Assembly (NCBI RefSeq): GCF_001522545.3
Contig: NC_031770.1
Coordinates: 109,569,725 to 109,633,724, forward strand
Direction: 5' to 3'
DNA length: 64,000 bases
Source of the DNA: Parus major
Taxonomy: Eukaryota > Chordata > Aves > Passeriformes > Paridae
Position 1 is the stretch's first letter, and the number at the start of each line of letters is the position of its first letter. The notes below the pieces were generated by a model that did no database searches, had not been told where the DNA came from, and worked only from the letters and a program-made list of their open reading frames with translations. Shown piece after piece: positions 46,108 through 59,045 of the stretch. The translations under genes were made by a program, and so were the position numbers.

Positions 46108-46520
46108 AGGGAGCCGGAGCTGCAAGAGCAAGGAGCCACAGAGAATTCCTTGCATGGAAGGGGCCTGATCCAGCCTCCAAAAAAGCTGAATCAAGCCATA
46201 AAATTTGTCAAGAATGCATCAGAATATGTATTTCAGAATATACTGAAAATCAGGTGTCTAGGTTAAAAAACCTTAATGTTTTCCCCCAAGATCTTGAACT
46301 CCAAAAATTCAGAATCCAGACAGCTGCATGTGCCTGGCTGAAAAGTAATGGGAATTTTACCCATCCTTAGTTTACACTTTGAAATGTCTATTTATGTAAA
46401 TCTATTTATGCTGGTGGAAAACATGATAATAATGTATAATCCTAATATATATATATTTTTTTAAGTATTAAGGTAATGTTTATTTATCTTTGTGTAATAA
46501 AAAAGTCAGTGAAAAAATTC
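46108..46520 (+). promoter_or_regulatory. IL17A: IL17A 3' UTR with AU-rich elements and poly(A) signal
   Basis: Overlapping CTATTTATG, CTATTTATG and GTTTATTTATC motifs at about 46388-46490, then AATAAA at 46496-46501. Such elements make cytokine mRNAs short-lived. They resemble the mirror block in IL17F. Confidence 0.8.
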
Positions 46521-48274
46521 TTTGGTATTCTTCTTTCTTGCTAAAGAAGTGTTCCTGCTAAGGCAAGAAATCACTTAATCATGACCATAAAAGAGATTTA
46601 TATGATGCTAAAGCCCTAAATTCTCTTGATAACATCTACCTCAGCAACAGTAGAATGTAAAGCCCAAGGGAAAAAAAATGGGGAAAAACACCATTTTACC
46701 AATAGAGAAGTTAAGATACCTGGGAAAAAATTATTTATAAAGTAGGCTTCAAAGAGACTCACATTAAAAACAGACAAGCAAAAAAAAAAAATTATACTGG
46801 GTAATTATCCAGTTTTCCACTTAATTATCAGATTGGAAAAGGATTTGAAAAAGATGGGTTCAACACAACGCTTTGAATACTTCTTTGGGGGTAAAGAAAC
46901 TCCCTCTCCTAAAACAGTGAGTGCATTTCCACTGCTGAGTTTTAACTTCACTCCAACATTATCTGTGAATCTCAGCCCAGAGCTGAAGACACCACCTGGG
47001 CACTCTGAAGAAGCTCAGGAGAGTCAGGTGGGTGACTGAAGCAATTCAGCACATCTGGCTGATTGCAGTTGTGATTTTCTCTGTGCTCATGCCCCTCCAA
47101 TTCAGCACTGAGATGTGGAGCACCCTGACGCAGCACTTCAGCTGTGGTTGGATGGGGTTTGTGTGGGTGGGTGTCTGGCGCAGCAGGTGGGTTTGTTTAA
47201 AGCACACTTGGGTTAAAAGCGCTCCAGTGAACATGTTCCATGTTTCAGAGGGCAAGGCTGGCTGCTGAAGATGTGGATGCTTTGTTTGCTGCTGTCTCAG
47301 GAGTTGTGGCCCTGCTGAGGCACTGGCAAGGCGAATGCAGCAGCAGATACAGAGCTTGGAGAGACACAGAGCTCAGGGCTGAGAGTCTCTAACGAGAGGG
47401 AAGGTGCTCTCACGTGAAAGCATCTTTGCCAAATCCAGCTGTGATCATCCCAACTTTTGCTACTGAGGATTATTTCCTCCAGCTGTTCCAGTGAGCCCAA
47501 ACCCTCCCTAACCTGCTCTAGGTGGGTCAGCCTGTAACCTAAACCCACAGCACAGCCACACCACTGCCTGACCTGGCAGATAAACACTGGACCAAGGAAA
47601 CACTGATGAACTCAGGCTGACCACAGTGCCTGCAATCACAACAATGAACTCCTGGCCACACCTTTAACTACCTTCAAACACTGATCTAACTTTGCCTAAT
47701 AGCAATCTAGAAGTGTGTATGGTCCTAACTTAGCACTTTCTGACCTTATCTCTAAGGAAGAATAACCCCAGTTATTCTTCCTTAATGTCTCCTGCAGGTC
47801 CTGAAGTTTAACCCAGCTGACCATCCCACAAGTATGAAGCATGAATGGATTAAAAAAAAATAAATAAAAAGCCAAAAAAAACCCTAAACCAATAAACATC
47901 AAGGAACACTCATCCTTCAAGGTTTTCAAAGATTCATGTAAATATCAGTCCAGAGAGATTGAAACAGGGCTGACTTCCTTGTCGTTTAGACAATCTCTTA
48001 ATATCCTACCACTCCTAGGATGAGTTTTGTCAAATTGCCTGCAATTAGCCCAAGTAACTTCTAACAGTTAAAATCACAGAAAGTCCAACCCTTTATTCTC
48101 TGGAAGTCATGCACCACTAGCTGGGGTTGGCACATGTGTAGTGGGGACTGGAAAATGCTGAGAGAGCTATGCTGAGGTGGAAAAACTCAGAACCAGGTCA
48201 GAAAGAGATGACACAGCTGGAGCATTGAAAAGCCAACAGCTTTCTGCTGACAGACTTCACAGATCAGCATCATC

Positions 48275-48398
48275 ATCATGGAATGGTTTGGGTTGGAAGG
48301 ACCTTAAAGGTAATTTAGTTCCAACCCCCCCTGCCATGGGTAGGGACACCTTCCACTACTCCAGGTTGCTCCAAGCCCCATCCAACCTGGCCTTCATG
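48275..48398 (-). mobile_element. CR1 LINE 3' fragment
   Basis: CATGGAATGGTTTGGGTTGG to ATCCAACCTGGCCTTCATG. Confidence 0.88.
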
Positions 48399-49986
48399 AA
48401 GATAAGCCAGTCTCCCTTTCACCAGCATGATTTTTGTTGAACCATTTACCAACCCAGCTAAATCTGAGCCTTAGGACAGAACCACTTTTTATTTATTTGG
48501 ACAACTCTGTGCTCACAGCTACAGGCTGCTTGAGTGTTCTACCTGCCCCTGCAGAAGTATTTAATAGGTTAATTAATAAGCTGGATTCATAGGGTCAGAG
48601 GACTGTTTTCTTTCCTACTTCAAGTTCTCTCCTAACTCCTGGCACCATGAGCCAAGAGATTTTCCTTCACTGATTTCCTTCCTCGCTGTGTTCAGTTGGA
48701 AAGGTGCAGAATAATCCCAAACCAATGCATCCTGGCAAGGGTGACCTCATCAGTGTCCTTGTTCTTCTACAGTCAATAATGATCACAATGAGAGACCAAA
48801 GAGAGTAGAAATCCTCTTTCACCCATCCACAGCTTGAGGTTCTACAGGTAAAGGTTGTTTCTCCTTGTTTTCAAGAGTTTCAGTGCAAATTTCTGCTAAT
48901 TTGGTGCTTTTAAATGATATTGGAGGGAGGGGGGGTGGAATTGCTGCAAAACCCTCTCCAACATAAAAGTTTCCAGTCCAGCACTTGTCCCCATCTCAGT
49001 TTCATGTCAGTCTGCAAAGCCTGAGCAACATGTGCAAATCATCAACCTGTGAGTAAAACCCAGCAGAAAGGGAAGTTTGAGATTGGCTTTTTGCAGATAA
49101 TCACGCTCATCATTGCCACTTATCAAAGCAATCTGGATAGAAACCAGATGCTTGTAAAAGGTGCTGCAGATTCAGCTGTAACGAGGCCAAGAATACAAAT
49201 TTCAGAAGTCTGAAATAAAAAGCCACCCCGAAAAATGATGGGGTCGAGTTAGAGAGGAGATAAATCATCTCTCTCCATTTACCAGAACTGGGAACCTCGA
49301 CCATGATACAAATATTTGTGCTTACTAAGAGTGCAGATAAAACAGAAACAAGATGGTTTGTACTGATTTTACTCACTCTTAGAAAGCTGTGCCCAGAAAA
49401 CAGTGTTTTGTCAGTCTATGACCCCCAAAGAGAGTCAAACATATTTTTAATATTTTGTTGAAGTTATAGAAAATGGTAGAAAAGCTGAGCCACTTTTCTG
49501 AAGGGAGGATAAATAAGCAGTTACACCAAAAGCAAGAAGGGATTTTTCTGAAGAGCTGAGCACCTGAACCTGCTGCCACTAGCCAGCCCTGGAAGTGTGG
49601 GGAATAATTAGAAAATATGAAAAGTGTTTTTAATCCTAGAATATCCTCATTTGGAAGTGACTCACAAGGACCACTGAAGTCCAGCTCCTGGAACTCCTCT
49701 TTGTGAGCAGCAAAGGCAGAAAGTGTAGTTTGTGTCTGGTGCTGAGCCTGGCTGGCATCTTCTCAGCTCCTGAGAGCCTCCTCCCATCCCCACCAGCAGC
49801 TCTGGCTCTGACAAGTGGTACCAGACAGATCACAGACATTTTAAGCAGGTTTGGGACTTTTTTGTCACTGCCTTGGAACAGTGCTGTGGAAAATGCAGAA
49901 TCAGCCCACTCCTTCTTGAGCAGAAGGTTAAAAATAAAATCAAAGAAGGAAAAGGGAGAAGGAGACAAAAGGAGATTGTGGTTTTA

Positions 49987-50165
49987 TAGAACGGTTTGGG
50001 TTGGAAAAGACATTAAAGATCATCCAGTTCCACCCCCTGCCATGGGCAAGGGCACCTTCCACGATCCCAGGTTGCTCCAAGCCCTGTCCAGTGTGACCCA
50101 GAACACTTCCAGGGATGGAACAGCCACAGCTTCTCTCTGCCACTGCCTCACCACTGTCACAGGGA
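49987..50165 (-). mobile_element. CR1 LINE 3' fragment
   Basis: AGAACGGTTTGGGTTGGAAA to CCTCACCACTGTCACAGGGA. Confidence 0.88.
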
Positions 50166-51144
50166 AGGTCAGGGAAGGTCTCCTGTTTTGGAGGTGATGG
50201 TGACATGGGAGCAGGTTTCTGGACTGGTTTCTTGGGCCATCTCCAGAACCTGCAGCTGATACAGAAACTCATCCTATCATCTATACCCATCATGTTGGCA
50301 CCAACCCACAGATCCCCACAGGACTGACCAGAGAATTGCTCTTACTGAGAATTTCTGGACTGATTAGAAAATTGCTCATCGCCTTAAAATTTTGCCTGTA
50401 ATGTCAAACTCCCAATAAACCATGCTGATTTTCCAGCCATTAGCCCTCTGGCTTACCAAACAGATAATTCTTGGATTTTTTTCAACCTTTTAGTTTTCAA
50501 CCTTTGCATTCTTTACATATTTAATTTTATAACACTTTCCAAAGCAATGATTTTTGTGGAAGAGGTTGCTGTGGCCTGCAGTCCCTTTGGACACTCCCAG
50601 GAGCACCTGCCTGTGGCCTGGGGTCCAAAGAGGCCTGAGATGCTTTCTGGTCATCACGTTCACAGGTGACAGCACAGGCCTGGGAGGAGACATCTGCCTG
50701 TGCAGGGGGATCTGCTCTGTGCTCTATCCAACATCCCATGGGAGCTGCCAGAACACACAGCCAAGGGGAGCAGCGAGCAGAAAACAAAGGTTGAGGTTAG
50801 GGAGAGGAAATCAGAGGAGAAAAGGAGTAGGAAAGGCCACTCAGATACCGACCTGTGGCTGGAGGCAGCTTGACCCAGCAGGTTACAAGAAGGCACCGTG
50901 GCACTGCTGCTGCACCTCCAGCTGTGTCTTCTCTGTCTGGTAAAACAACCCCGTCCCTGCAGGCTGCTCCAAGCCCCTTTTCAGAGCCAGAGATGCCCAG
51001 CTGGACACTCAGGGTCTGGGTCCACTGCTGCAAAGGGAACAAACCAAGCAAAGCCTTTAGCAAAGGCTGTGAATTGCACTTGCTCTCATTTCTGATATGA
51101 CTGTGCTGTTTATAAGAAGCATAAATTTGTTTGTCTTGGTCTCT

Positions 51145-51205
51145 GAATCACAGAATCACAGGGTGGTTTATGTTGGAAAGGACCTTAAAGATCATCTAAA
51201 CCCCC
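51145..51205 (-). mobile_element. CR1 LINE 3' tip
   Basis: GAATCACAGAATCACAGGGT and GGACCTTAAAGATCATCTAA. Confidence 0.7.
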
Positions 51206-51881
51206 AAATTAATAGATTGCTGGCAGCAGACACCAGCACCCAAAAAATAACCAGGCTTGTATTTACAAGCTGCTGCACTCTAAGAACGATGCCATCAGGA
51301 GGAAACAAACCCCACATACAAGCAATGCCTCCCTGAGTGGTGTGTGGTTTGCAGTTGAGACCTCTGGCTGCCAAACCTCATGGCCCACAGGTGAGATTCC
51401 TTAATTAGCCATCTATGTATTTGCCTAATTAGCTACTTCATTATCCATCCAATTAGGATCACTCTTAGGGTAAGCTGGTGGGTGTTGAGGAGCATCAGCA
51501 CAGGATGATGCCATGAACCCAGTGTCAAAGTAATTATGACTGAGAGGAGAGATGTAGGGTAGTTTTCTCCCAGAAAAACAAGTGAGGGCAGCCCCACAAG
51601 GCAGGTCTGTGGAGAGAAGTAGGTCAGGAGTGAGAAGTGGGTTGCGATTTCCTGGTCAGCGGTTACTGAGAGAGGCGAGCAGGAGACGCCTCCCTGGGCT
51701 GGCTCTGCACCACATGAAGAGCTCAGCGGTCATAACGAAACAGCTGCTGCCACAAAGGGGTGCAGATGCTCCTAACTGAATGCAAAGGGCACTCAGGGAT
51801 TGTTGAGGTGGCTCCCAGTGACCCACAGGGCACAGAAGGCTCCTGACTCAACTAAAAGCACCAGAGGAGTCATCGTGGAAT

Positions 51882-52015
51882 CGTAGAATCATAGCAATGA
51901 GGAATCATGGAATGTTTTGGAAGGAACCTCAAAGAGCATCTCATTCCACCCCCTGCCATGGGCAGGGACACCTTCCACTATCCCAAGTGGCCCAAAGTGC
52001 CATCAAACCTGGCCT
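51882..52015 (-). mobile_element. CR1 LINE 3' fragment
   Basis: GAATCGTAGAATCATAGCAA to CATCAAACCTGGCCTTGG. Confidence 0.85.
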
Positions 52016-52999
52016 TGGTTCATTTAGATCCAACAGCTTGCCTGGCCAACCTTGCAGAGAAAACCCAGGGTCTACCTGCACCAGGTGGATCAAACTTAAA
52101 GTGGTTTCTGTGCAGTCAAAACGAAATACGAGAATGTTTGCACAGGTTTGTCCTCATTTGAATGAAAAAGGAAATACAAGCTTAAAAACTCCTGCAGCAG
52201 AAACAAAAGTCAGAGGTCTGAGAGCCTGGCTCAGCTCTGGCTGCAAGAGGAGCAATGTCAAAAAAAGCAACATTGCAGTAATTTGATGAAATAGTAGATG
52301 GTTATGGGATCATGGAATATCCTCAGGGACACAGAAGGATCATCCAGTCCAGCTCCTTAACAGTGGGCTGTGCCAGGCTGTGCTCCTTGTGCAGCTCAGG
52401 GAGGGAAAGGACAATTCCTCATTTCCTGAGGCAGGACAGCCCAGCTCAGCAGGAAAGCACACCCTGCAGGTACAATTCCTGGTTCCTTGATTTGGGGGAT
52501 CTTCATCCAGCACTTTAACCCCAGCACCTGTGAATGACCTGGCTGAGGAGCAGTGGCATGAAGCCCTCTGACACCTCCCTGCATTCCTGCTCAGCCAACC
52601 ATTCAGCTGGGGGAGGAGAAGGTTGTTTTTAGGGATGAAAGCTTGGCTGGAAGAAGGAAGGACAGACCTTTCCCAGCCCTGAAGAACCATCCCAAATTCT
52701 GGCTGCAGCCCAAGAATGTGACACCCCCTGTTTCTTTTCCCACCATCCTTAGAGACCATCCAGAGGTCAAAAAAACCTCATTCCATTGCCACCACTGCCT
52801 GCAGAACCTCCCTTTACTCCTTCCAGCCTCTTCTTTGCATCTTTCCATCTGTTTAGGCTGCAAGTTCTCTTCTGCTGCCTCTTGCTCATCTCACTTCACA
52901 GGAAAATGCCTGATCTGTGCTGAAATCTCAGTGCTACTGCAGCACAAACCCATTCTCTGTGTCTGTTGTCATTCTGAAATACCACGAAAAACCTTTTCT

Positions 53000-53743
53000 T
53001 TAAATAAAATATGATTTTTATTCAGCAGATAAGTTATTGAATAAATACAGATTAATTTTATCTTTTTTTTTGTACTCTGAGCACACACAGAGCAATAAAT
53101 ACAGCCATAAATAGAAGACATAAATAGAAATACAGGTATCTGTTGGTTCTTTAACGTTTTAGCGCTCAACAAGTGGAATCAATCGCCTCTCAAAATGTTT
53201 TGCAATAAATCAACTGCAGCAGTGACATAAACTCAGACTGTGGTGACAACCAGGCCTGGTGGCACCAATGTCTGACTGACACCAGTAATATCCCAGTGAG
53301 CAGGGATGGCCAGAGGAATGGGATAGGGATGAGGAAGGGAGGGAGAAGGTGCAAGATGAAGTTTTTTGTGGCAGTGCTGGTGGGCTTGTACTCAATTAGA
53401 GCAATTTGCTGCCAAGGAGAGCTTTGGAAAATATAATTTGTTTGATTCACCAAACTGTTATAAACCACAATGAAAAATAAATTTTTAAAAAGCACTGCTT
53501 CCCCCTCTGACTGCTTGGGGGAGTCTTCCTCCTCTCCATCACCAGCTACCTATAACTCCCATCCTCAAATCCATAAATGAACAACAGCAAGAACCATGAC
53601 CTTCAGGAGACAGTTTGCTCCGATTTGGGAGGGGAACAATGTGGAACCCCTGGGACGCGAGGCGGGCGGCTGTGGGATTTCACCAGGGGGATTTTTATGG
53701 GAATTAATTGCTCTCCCAGTGCTGCCTGCCCTGATGGCTGCTG
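53000..53743 (-). promoter_or_regulatory. IL17F: IL17F 3' UTR with AU-rich elements and poly(A) signal
   Basis: On the minus strand, downstream of the stop, several TATTTAT-type elements lie between about 53035 and 53145. AATAAA at 53022-53017 then gives a likely end near 53000. UTR of about 740 bases. Confidence 0.7.
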
Positions 53744-53981
53744 CTAGGACTGGTGCTGGATGACGGGAGTGACGCAGGTGCAGCCCACGGTGATCACCCT
53801 CTTCTCCAGGCGGTAGGAGGGGACGCAGCCGCGCTGCTCCCGCCGCAGCACCAGGATCTCCTGCTTGATGGGCACCGAGTTGAGGCTGTGGTCCTCCTGC
53901 CCCAGGGGGCTCACACAGCCCGACAGGCGGCACTGGGCGTCCGCAATCACCCGTGGGAAGCGGTTGGGATCCTCGTCCAGC
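53744..53981 (-). CDS. IL17F: IL17F exon 3
   Basis: Acceptor CCATCCCCAG; begins with a base completing Arg, then LDEDPNRFPRVIADAQC, and ends VTPVIQHQS TAG. Phase and length equal those of IL17A exon 3. Confidence 0.96.
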
Positions 53982-56186
53982 CTGGGGATGGGGACACAAA
54001 ACCGATTTATGCACTTGGACATCGTGGTTTGGCAGGATCTTCTTGTTTATATCTCCATCATCCTGTTCATTCTCACTGTGAGATGCAAAGGATTTCCTTA
54101 CCCTCAACGTTTTCACAATGATTTCCTAGAAATGGAATCCGCATTGGGAGGGTAATATTGCTGCATCACTCTTTAGGAGCTGATGAATGGAGTGGAGCTG
54201 GGTTAAATAACACAGAACTCACAACTGGCCTATATTAATTTTTGTTTGGTTTTAATTTCAGCATTTGGATGTTTTCTCCGGTTAGGAAAATGTGAAATGT
54301 CAATGTGCTCATTCTTTTCCTAGAGGAATAATTAATTTCATCATTATTTCAACCCCATACAGCACTACAGGCTTGTGGCAGAGGGGTCAGAAAGCTGCTC
54401 AGAGGAGCTGGGGAAGGGGCTGGAGCCCAAGGAGGGGCTGAGGGAGCTGGGAAAGGGGCTCAGCCTGGAGAAAAGGAGGCTCAGGGGGCCCTTCTGGCTC
54501 TGCACAACTCCCTGACAGGAGGGGACAGCCAGGTGGGATCAGGCTCTGCTCCCAGGGAACAGGGACAGGAGGAAATCACCTCCAATTGCTCCAGGGAAGG
54601 TCCAGATTGGATATTAAGAAAAATTTCTTCCCTGAAAGGGTTGATAAGGCATGACACAGCTGCCCAGGGTAGCGGTGGAGTCCCCATCCCTGCAGGGATT
54701 TAAGAGCCATGTGCATGTGGCACTTGGGGACACGGGTCAGTGGTGGCCTTGGCAGTGCTGGGGGAATGGCTGGACTCAGTGATCTCAGAGGGCTTTTCCA
54801 GCCTAAATGGTTCTGTGACTGATAAAGACTGACAAGATGATTAGAAACCATTCCAGTGATCCCCCCCTTGCACTGCAAAGCTCCTCTCGAAGAAATCTCA
54901 CCCAGCATTGAAAGGTCAGGGTGTGTCAAGAAGCGTTTGCAATATTCATGGGACTCTGGACATATGCTGAGAATGCTCCACAGTCACCACAAAAACCCAT
55001 CTGTGACACAGCCCTCCCAAATTAGAGAACAGCTGAACGGTTACCTGTAATCCCAAGGAGCCAGAGAGCGGTTCCTGACGTCGTGGACCATCCCAAAGGC
55101 GTGATCTGAGTTGCTGATCCGAATGTCAACTTTCACTGTTGTAGGGAATTTGGGATCCTTTTGGTTCAGGCAACCTTCCCTCAGCCTCGCAGAGGCTCCG
55201 GCCTTTCTGGGGGGTGAGCTCCTCACGGTGAGGGCTAAAACCAGCACCAAAACCAGTGATGTGAACTGGGAGAGAGAAAAGTGTCATTAGTTCTGCCCTG
55301 TCAGGAAAGAGAGAGCACAAAGACCCAAGTCTCGGTTAGACTGGACCACCACTGGGCCATCTTCAACATTTGTGTGAAACGGGCCAAGAGGAGCGAGCAG
55401 CAAAATAATGTTAATAAAACTCATCATAACTCATGCTAAACTCTGATTTAAATTCTGGTTCATGGCTGATTCTGCACCAAGAAGAGCATCTGTCCAACAA
55501 GCTGTGGAGATCCTACTCTGCAGTCACGCAGCACCATCTTTTCATCTATAAATTGGGGTAAGGACTCAGCTGACCCCTTGCCTTTAAAACCTTGCCCAGC
55601 CACAGCTTTCTCAGGACAGTAAAAGCTGGCCACAGCCATAAACCCAAAACAAAAACCCACAGCCATCTGCTAGAAATACTCCTCTTCCCAAGAAAATCTG
55701 GGATTCTTGGGCCATTTCCAGTAGGGAGTTTTAGTAAATAATAGAATCACAGAATATCCTAAACTGAAAGGGAAACCACAAGGATCATGAACTCCAGTTC
55801 CTAAAAAGAAGACAAAATAAATGCAAGGCTTTTAAGAAAATCAAAGGAGCTGATAGTGCTGCAAATTCTACCCAGGCTGAAATTCAAATGCCTAGGTATC
55901 CACAGTGAAAATTTTGATAACTTTGCAAAAAGGACCCTGCCAATCCCACATGGGCAGTGCTGAGGGAGAGATAAATAAATAATGGCTAGAACACCACACC
56001 CTCGTCACTCAATCACCAAGCAGCTGCATCAGACACACCAGCATCCCATTCAGCTCCCAGCAGGGCTAGAAGGGTTTTCTGCACAAATCAGGGGACCTGC
56101 ACTCTGCTTTCTCTCTTGCAGCAAATATATCTTATCCTTTATTTTAAAATGGAAGTACTTACCCCAGCAGAGCTGGTGAAAGCCAT
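53744..56186 (-). CDS. IL17F: IL17F, interleukin-17F cytokine
   Basis: Paralogue of IL17A, secreted, and able to form homodimers or A/F heterodimers acting on IL-17RA/RC. Three coding exons: 56163-56186 (24 bp), 55045-55265 (221 bp) and 53744-53981 (238 bp, stop TAG). They join in phase to 160 residues. The signal peptide is MAFTSSAG then FTSLVLVLVLALTVRSS. The mature part shows NRSLAPWDYR (with an NRS glycosylation sequon absent from the IL17A copy), FPRVIADAQC, NSVPIKQEILVLRREQRGC and VGCTCVTPVIQHQS. All six knot cysteines are present. A TATA-like TATAAAAT lies about 107 bases before the ATG. It converges on IL17A and lies next to MCM3 as in mammals. The F label is from position and orientation; family identity is secure. 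Confidence 0.95.
54385..54822 (+). mobile_element. CR1 LINE fragment
   Basis: GGGGAAGGGGCTGGAGCCCA, AGCCTGGAGAAAAGGAGGCT and GGACTCAGTGATCTCAGAGG in sense order; lies in IL17F intron 2. Confidence 0.88.
55045..55265 (-). CDS. IL17F: IL17F exon 2
   Basis: Acceptor CTCTCTCCCAG, donor AG|GTAACC. Encodes the signal-peptide core and mature N-terminus ending NRSLAPWDYR. Confidence 0.95.
55741..55800 (-). mobile_element. CR1 LINE 3' tip
   Basis: AGAATCACAGAATATCCTAA and CAAGGATCATGAACTCCAG; in IL17F intron 1. Confidence 0.65.
56163..56186 (-). CDS. IL17F: IL17F exon 1 (coding part)
   Basis: Minus-strand ATG in TTACCATGG, a good Kozak context, encodes MAFTSSAG to the donor GGG|GTAAGT, phase 0. Chosen because phase, position and signal-peptide logic fit exon 2. 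Confidence 0.85.
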
Positions 56187-56292
56187 GGTAACTTCCCTGC
56201 TGCTTCTTATTTTAGGGTGACAGGACAAGAGAATTCTCCTTCTCTGAGACCCTTTCAACCCTGCTTGTGTCTCAGGAGCAGTTGTGCTCTCC

Positions 56293-56300
56293 ATTTTATA
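56293..56300 (-). promoter_or_regulatory. IL17F: IL17F TATA-like box
   Basis: TATAAAAT on the minus strand, 107 bases before the ATG. No other TATA candidate is closer. Confidence 0.6.
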
Positions 56301-58562
56301 GCAAAGCTGGGGCACTGCCACCCTTTCCATTGCAGCACAGCTGACTTACCTGACCCGAGGTTAGGAGCTGATATTGCAATTTTTAGACCACTTCCTCCCA
56401 TCTACCTCCAAAAAAGGGACAAGCAGATGCTACTACCAGCATCCCAAATCAGCCAGTATCATTTATTCAGGCAGATCAAGAGATAAGGAAAGAAAAAAAA
56501 ACGAAAACCAAAAAGCCCCAAACTGTTCAGGCAAGTGTTGTTTTTTTTGGGTTTTTTTTTCACTCTTTCCCACCCCCCTCTTTCTAATAATAGTGTTCTT
56601 TCACCACAAACACGTGGGGATGCACTTCCACATGCCTCAAACAAGCCCAGCAGCAGAGATCAGCGAGCCACAAAGTCAGGCACCCACCAGGGGCTTGAAA
56701 ATGAGGGCAGGACATGGAACTTCACCATTTAACCTCCCTCCAAGTGCACAACCCACACCCACCTCGCCTGAGGGATCCCTGTGTCCTGCAGGGACTGGGC
56801 AGGGGAAGAAGAGTGGGTGCCATGGGGAATTCCTGCTGGGGATATCGGGGCAGCAGGAGCTGGGATACCATCCCCACTGTGGTGACACATGGTGAATTCT
56901 GAGAACTCATACATGCCCTGTTAGGGCCCTGACCACCTTCACTGGCCTTCACCACCACCAGGAGCCCCATCCTGGCTCAGCTTTGCCCCCAGTCCCTGCC
57001 TGAGCTGTGCTGTTGGAATGCTGCTCTCCTTCTCTGGCCCTGTAACCTGGGTGGACCTTGGAGCAGCACATCTCCTGGAGGGGCTCCTTGGACAGACACG
57101 GTGGCAAACGGAGCTGGGGAAGGGGCTGGAGCACCAGGAGGATTTATGGAATAATCCAGAGCTAATCCATCTTGTTATCTTTAGCACTCACACAGTTTCT
57201 TACTGATCCACATTTATCCTTTTCTTTGCAAACTTTGCTCCTGCTCCTGTACATCCCATAAGTCTTGTACAATCCCAAAACATTCTAAATTTGTCTCTTG
57301 GCCCTGTAGCCAGCAAGGTGGTGTGAGGAAAGCCTCTCCTGACTTGTCTGGTGAGACTCACGTGGGATATGGTGGGGCTTGGGTTGATCATTGTCCTTGA
57401 ACAGCCCTGAAAGAGCTGGGTCAGAAGCTTGAAATCCTCCACCTGGTCCTGTTCCTTTGTGCTCATGGAAGATTTAATCCCTCTGCATCACACAATCTTC
57501 ACTTAATAATTAAAAGGAGAGGGAGGCATGAAAATAGAAGTGGAAACAGGATTCTGCATCCTGTGATCCAGAAAGGAGCAGCCACCAACTGGAAAGCAGA
57601 AAGTGGGGCTTCCCTGGAGCACCAGGGGGTCTATTTGGGAGTAAAAGCTATTTTTATGGCAGAAAAAACCTTTACATAACAACCTTATAGAATTTATTTG
57701 TGCAGAAAAGCCCTGAGAGAAACCTTTCCCAAAGCTATGTAGCCAAGCTGGAAGGAAAGGACTTCACACAAATTCATCTTCAGCCATCCAGGAAATCAAC
57801 AGATTCATGATATTTTCAGTCCTACAAAAAAAAAAAAAAAAATCAGAAACCTCTTACAAATCCATTGAACTTTCCAATGAGGAGGGACTAATGGTCCCTG
57901 CTCTGTCACCTCTCTTGAATCACAGCAGCAGAAATCTCCATCGACTGATGCTTTACATCACTGCAGGATGTTGTCACGACTTTGTGGTCTGGTTCAACCG
58001 GCAGCTCTGAGCCCAGTGACTCTCCTCATGTACATTTGTCACATTTCAGGTTACCAAGTCCACCTGAGGCAACACCAGTGCCGTGACACACGTTCCCATT
58101 CTGACTGTCCCATGTATTCACCAGCGCATCTACTGAGCTGCGACACAGAGTGAGGAAGAGCAGGAGAGGGTAGAATTACCAGAAATCCACTTTTTTAGCC
58201 CAGAAGCTGACCTCCTTTTTTTCCCCCTGAGGGCTTGCCATGAAAGGAAAGGGCACTGCCATGTAAATGGGCTGGATTGTGCAGGCACAGGGTTGAGTGG
58301 AAATGGTTACGTGCGATGAAGCAATGACGTTATCACGCCAAGTACCGGGTTATGAACCCCCACCACCACTTTCCACTCACTTCTTGTGTCTTCAGCAGCT
58401 TGTTACTTCAGCAGGGATTCCCTCTTTGACCCAGAATTTCCTACAACTTCCTACTACTTCCTACAACTAAGCTTGGCTTGAGCTGAAGTTCACTAAAAAT
58501 ATTTAATCAAAAAGAGGCCACCAACCATGAATCATCTCAAGGGAGGAAAAATACTTTTATTC

Positions 58563-58790
58563 ATAGAATCACGGAATGGCTCTGGCGGGAAGGGACTGTA
58601 AAGATCATACAGTTCCAATTGCCTGCCATGGTTAAGGACACCTTCCACTATCCCAGGTTGCTCCAAGCCCTGGCCTTGGACACTTCCAGGGATCCAGGGA
58701 CAGCCACAGCTTCTCTGGGCACTCTGTGCCAGAGCCTCCCCACCCGCACAGGGAAGATCTTTTCCCTTATATATAGAAATATAAAGTCAC
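58563..58790 (-). mobile_element. CR1 LINE 3' fragment
   Basis: ATAGAATCACGGAATGGCTC to CCCGCACAGGGAAGATC. Confidence 0.88.
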
Positions 58791-58967
58791 CTCAAAAAGA
58801 TTTTCCCTCACACACATCAAGGGCTTGGAGCATGGATGAGGACTCAGAGATAAAAGACTATTTTAATTCCACTCACAAGAACTCTTCAACTCCTGAGTTC
58901 CTGTAAGGAAACAGCACTGTTTGCACTGCAGGATATGTTACACACCTGGGTTCAGGTTTTCATGGAT

Positions 58968-59045
58968 CACAGAATCACAAGGACCTCAAAGACCATCCAG
59001 TCCCACCCCTGCCATGGGAAGAGACACCTTCCACTAGACCAGGTG
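58968..59045 (-). mobile_element. CR1 LINE 3' tip
   Basis: GATCACAGAATCACAAGGAC to CACCTTCCACTAGACCAGG. Confidence 0.75.

Larger units (their letters stand above)
46521..52995. other. Region between the convergent IL17A and IL17F 3' ends
   Basis: No gene recognised. It contains CR1 fragments near 48.3, 50.0, 51.1 and 51.9 kb. The open frames around 50.5-51.1 kb and 52.3-53.0 kb lack family motifs and splice context. Confidence 0.55.

Noticed and set aside
46521..52995. A third IL-17 family gene between IL17A and IL17F
   Set aside because: I looked for VGCTCVTP, LRRE and APWDYR blocks on both strands here and found none.
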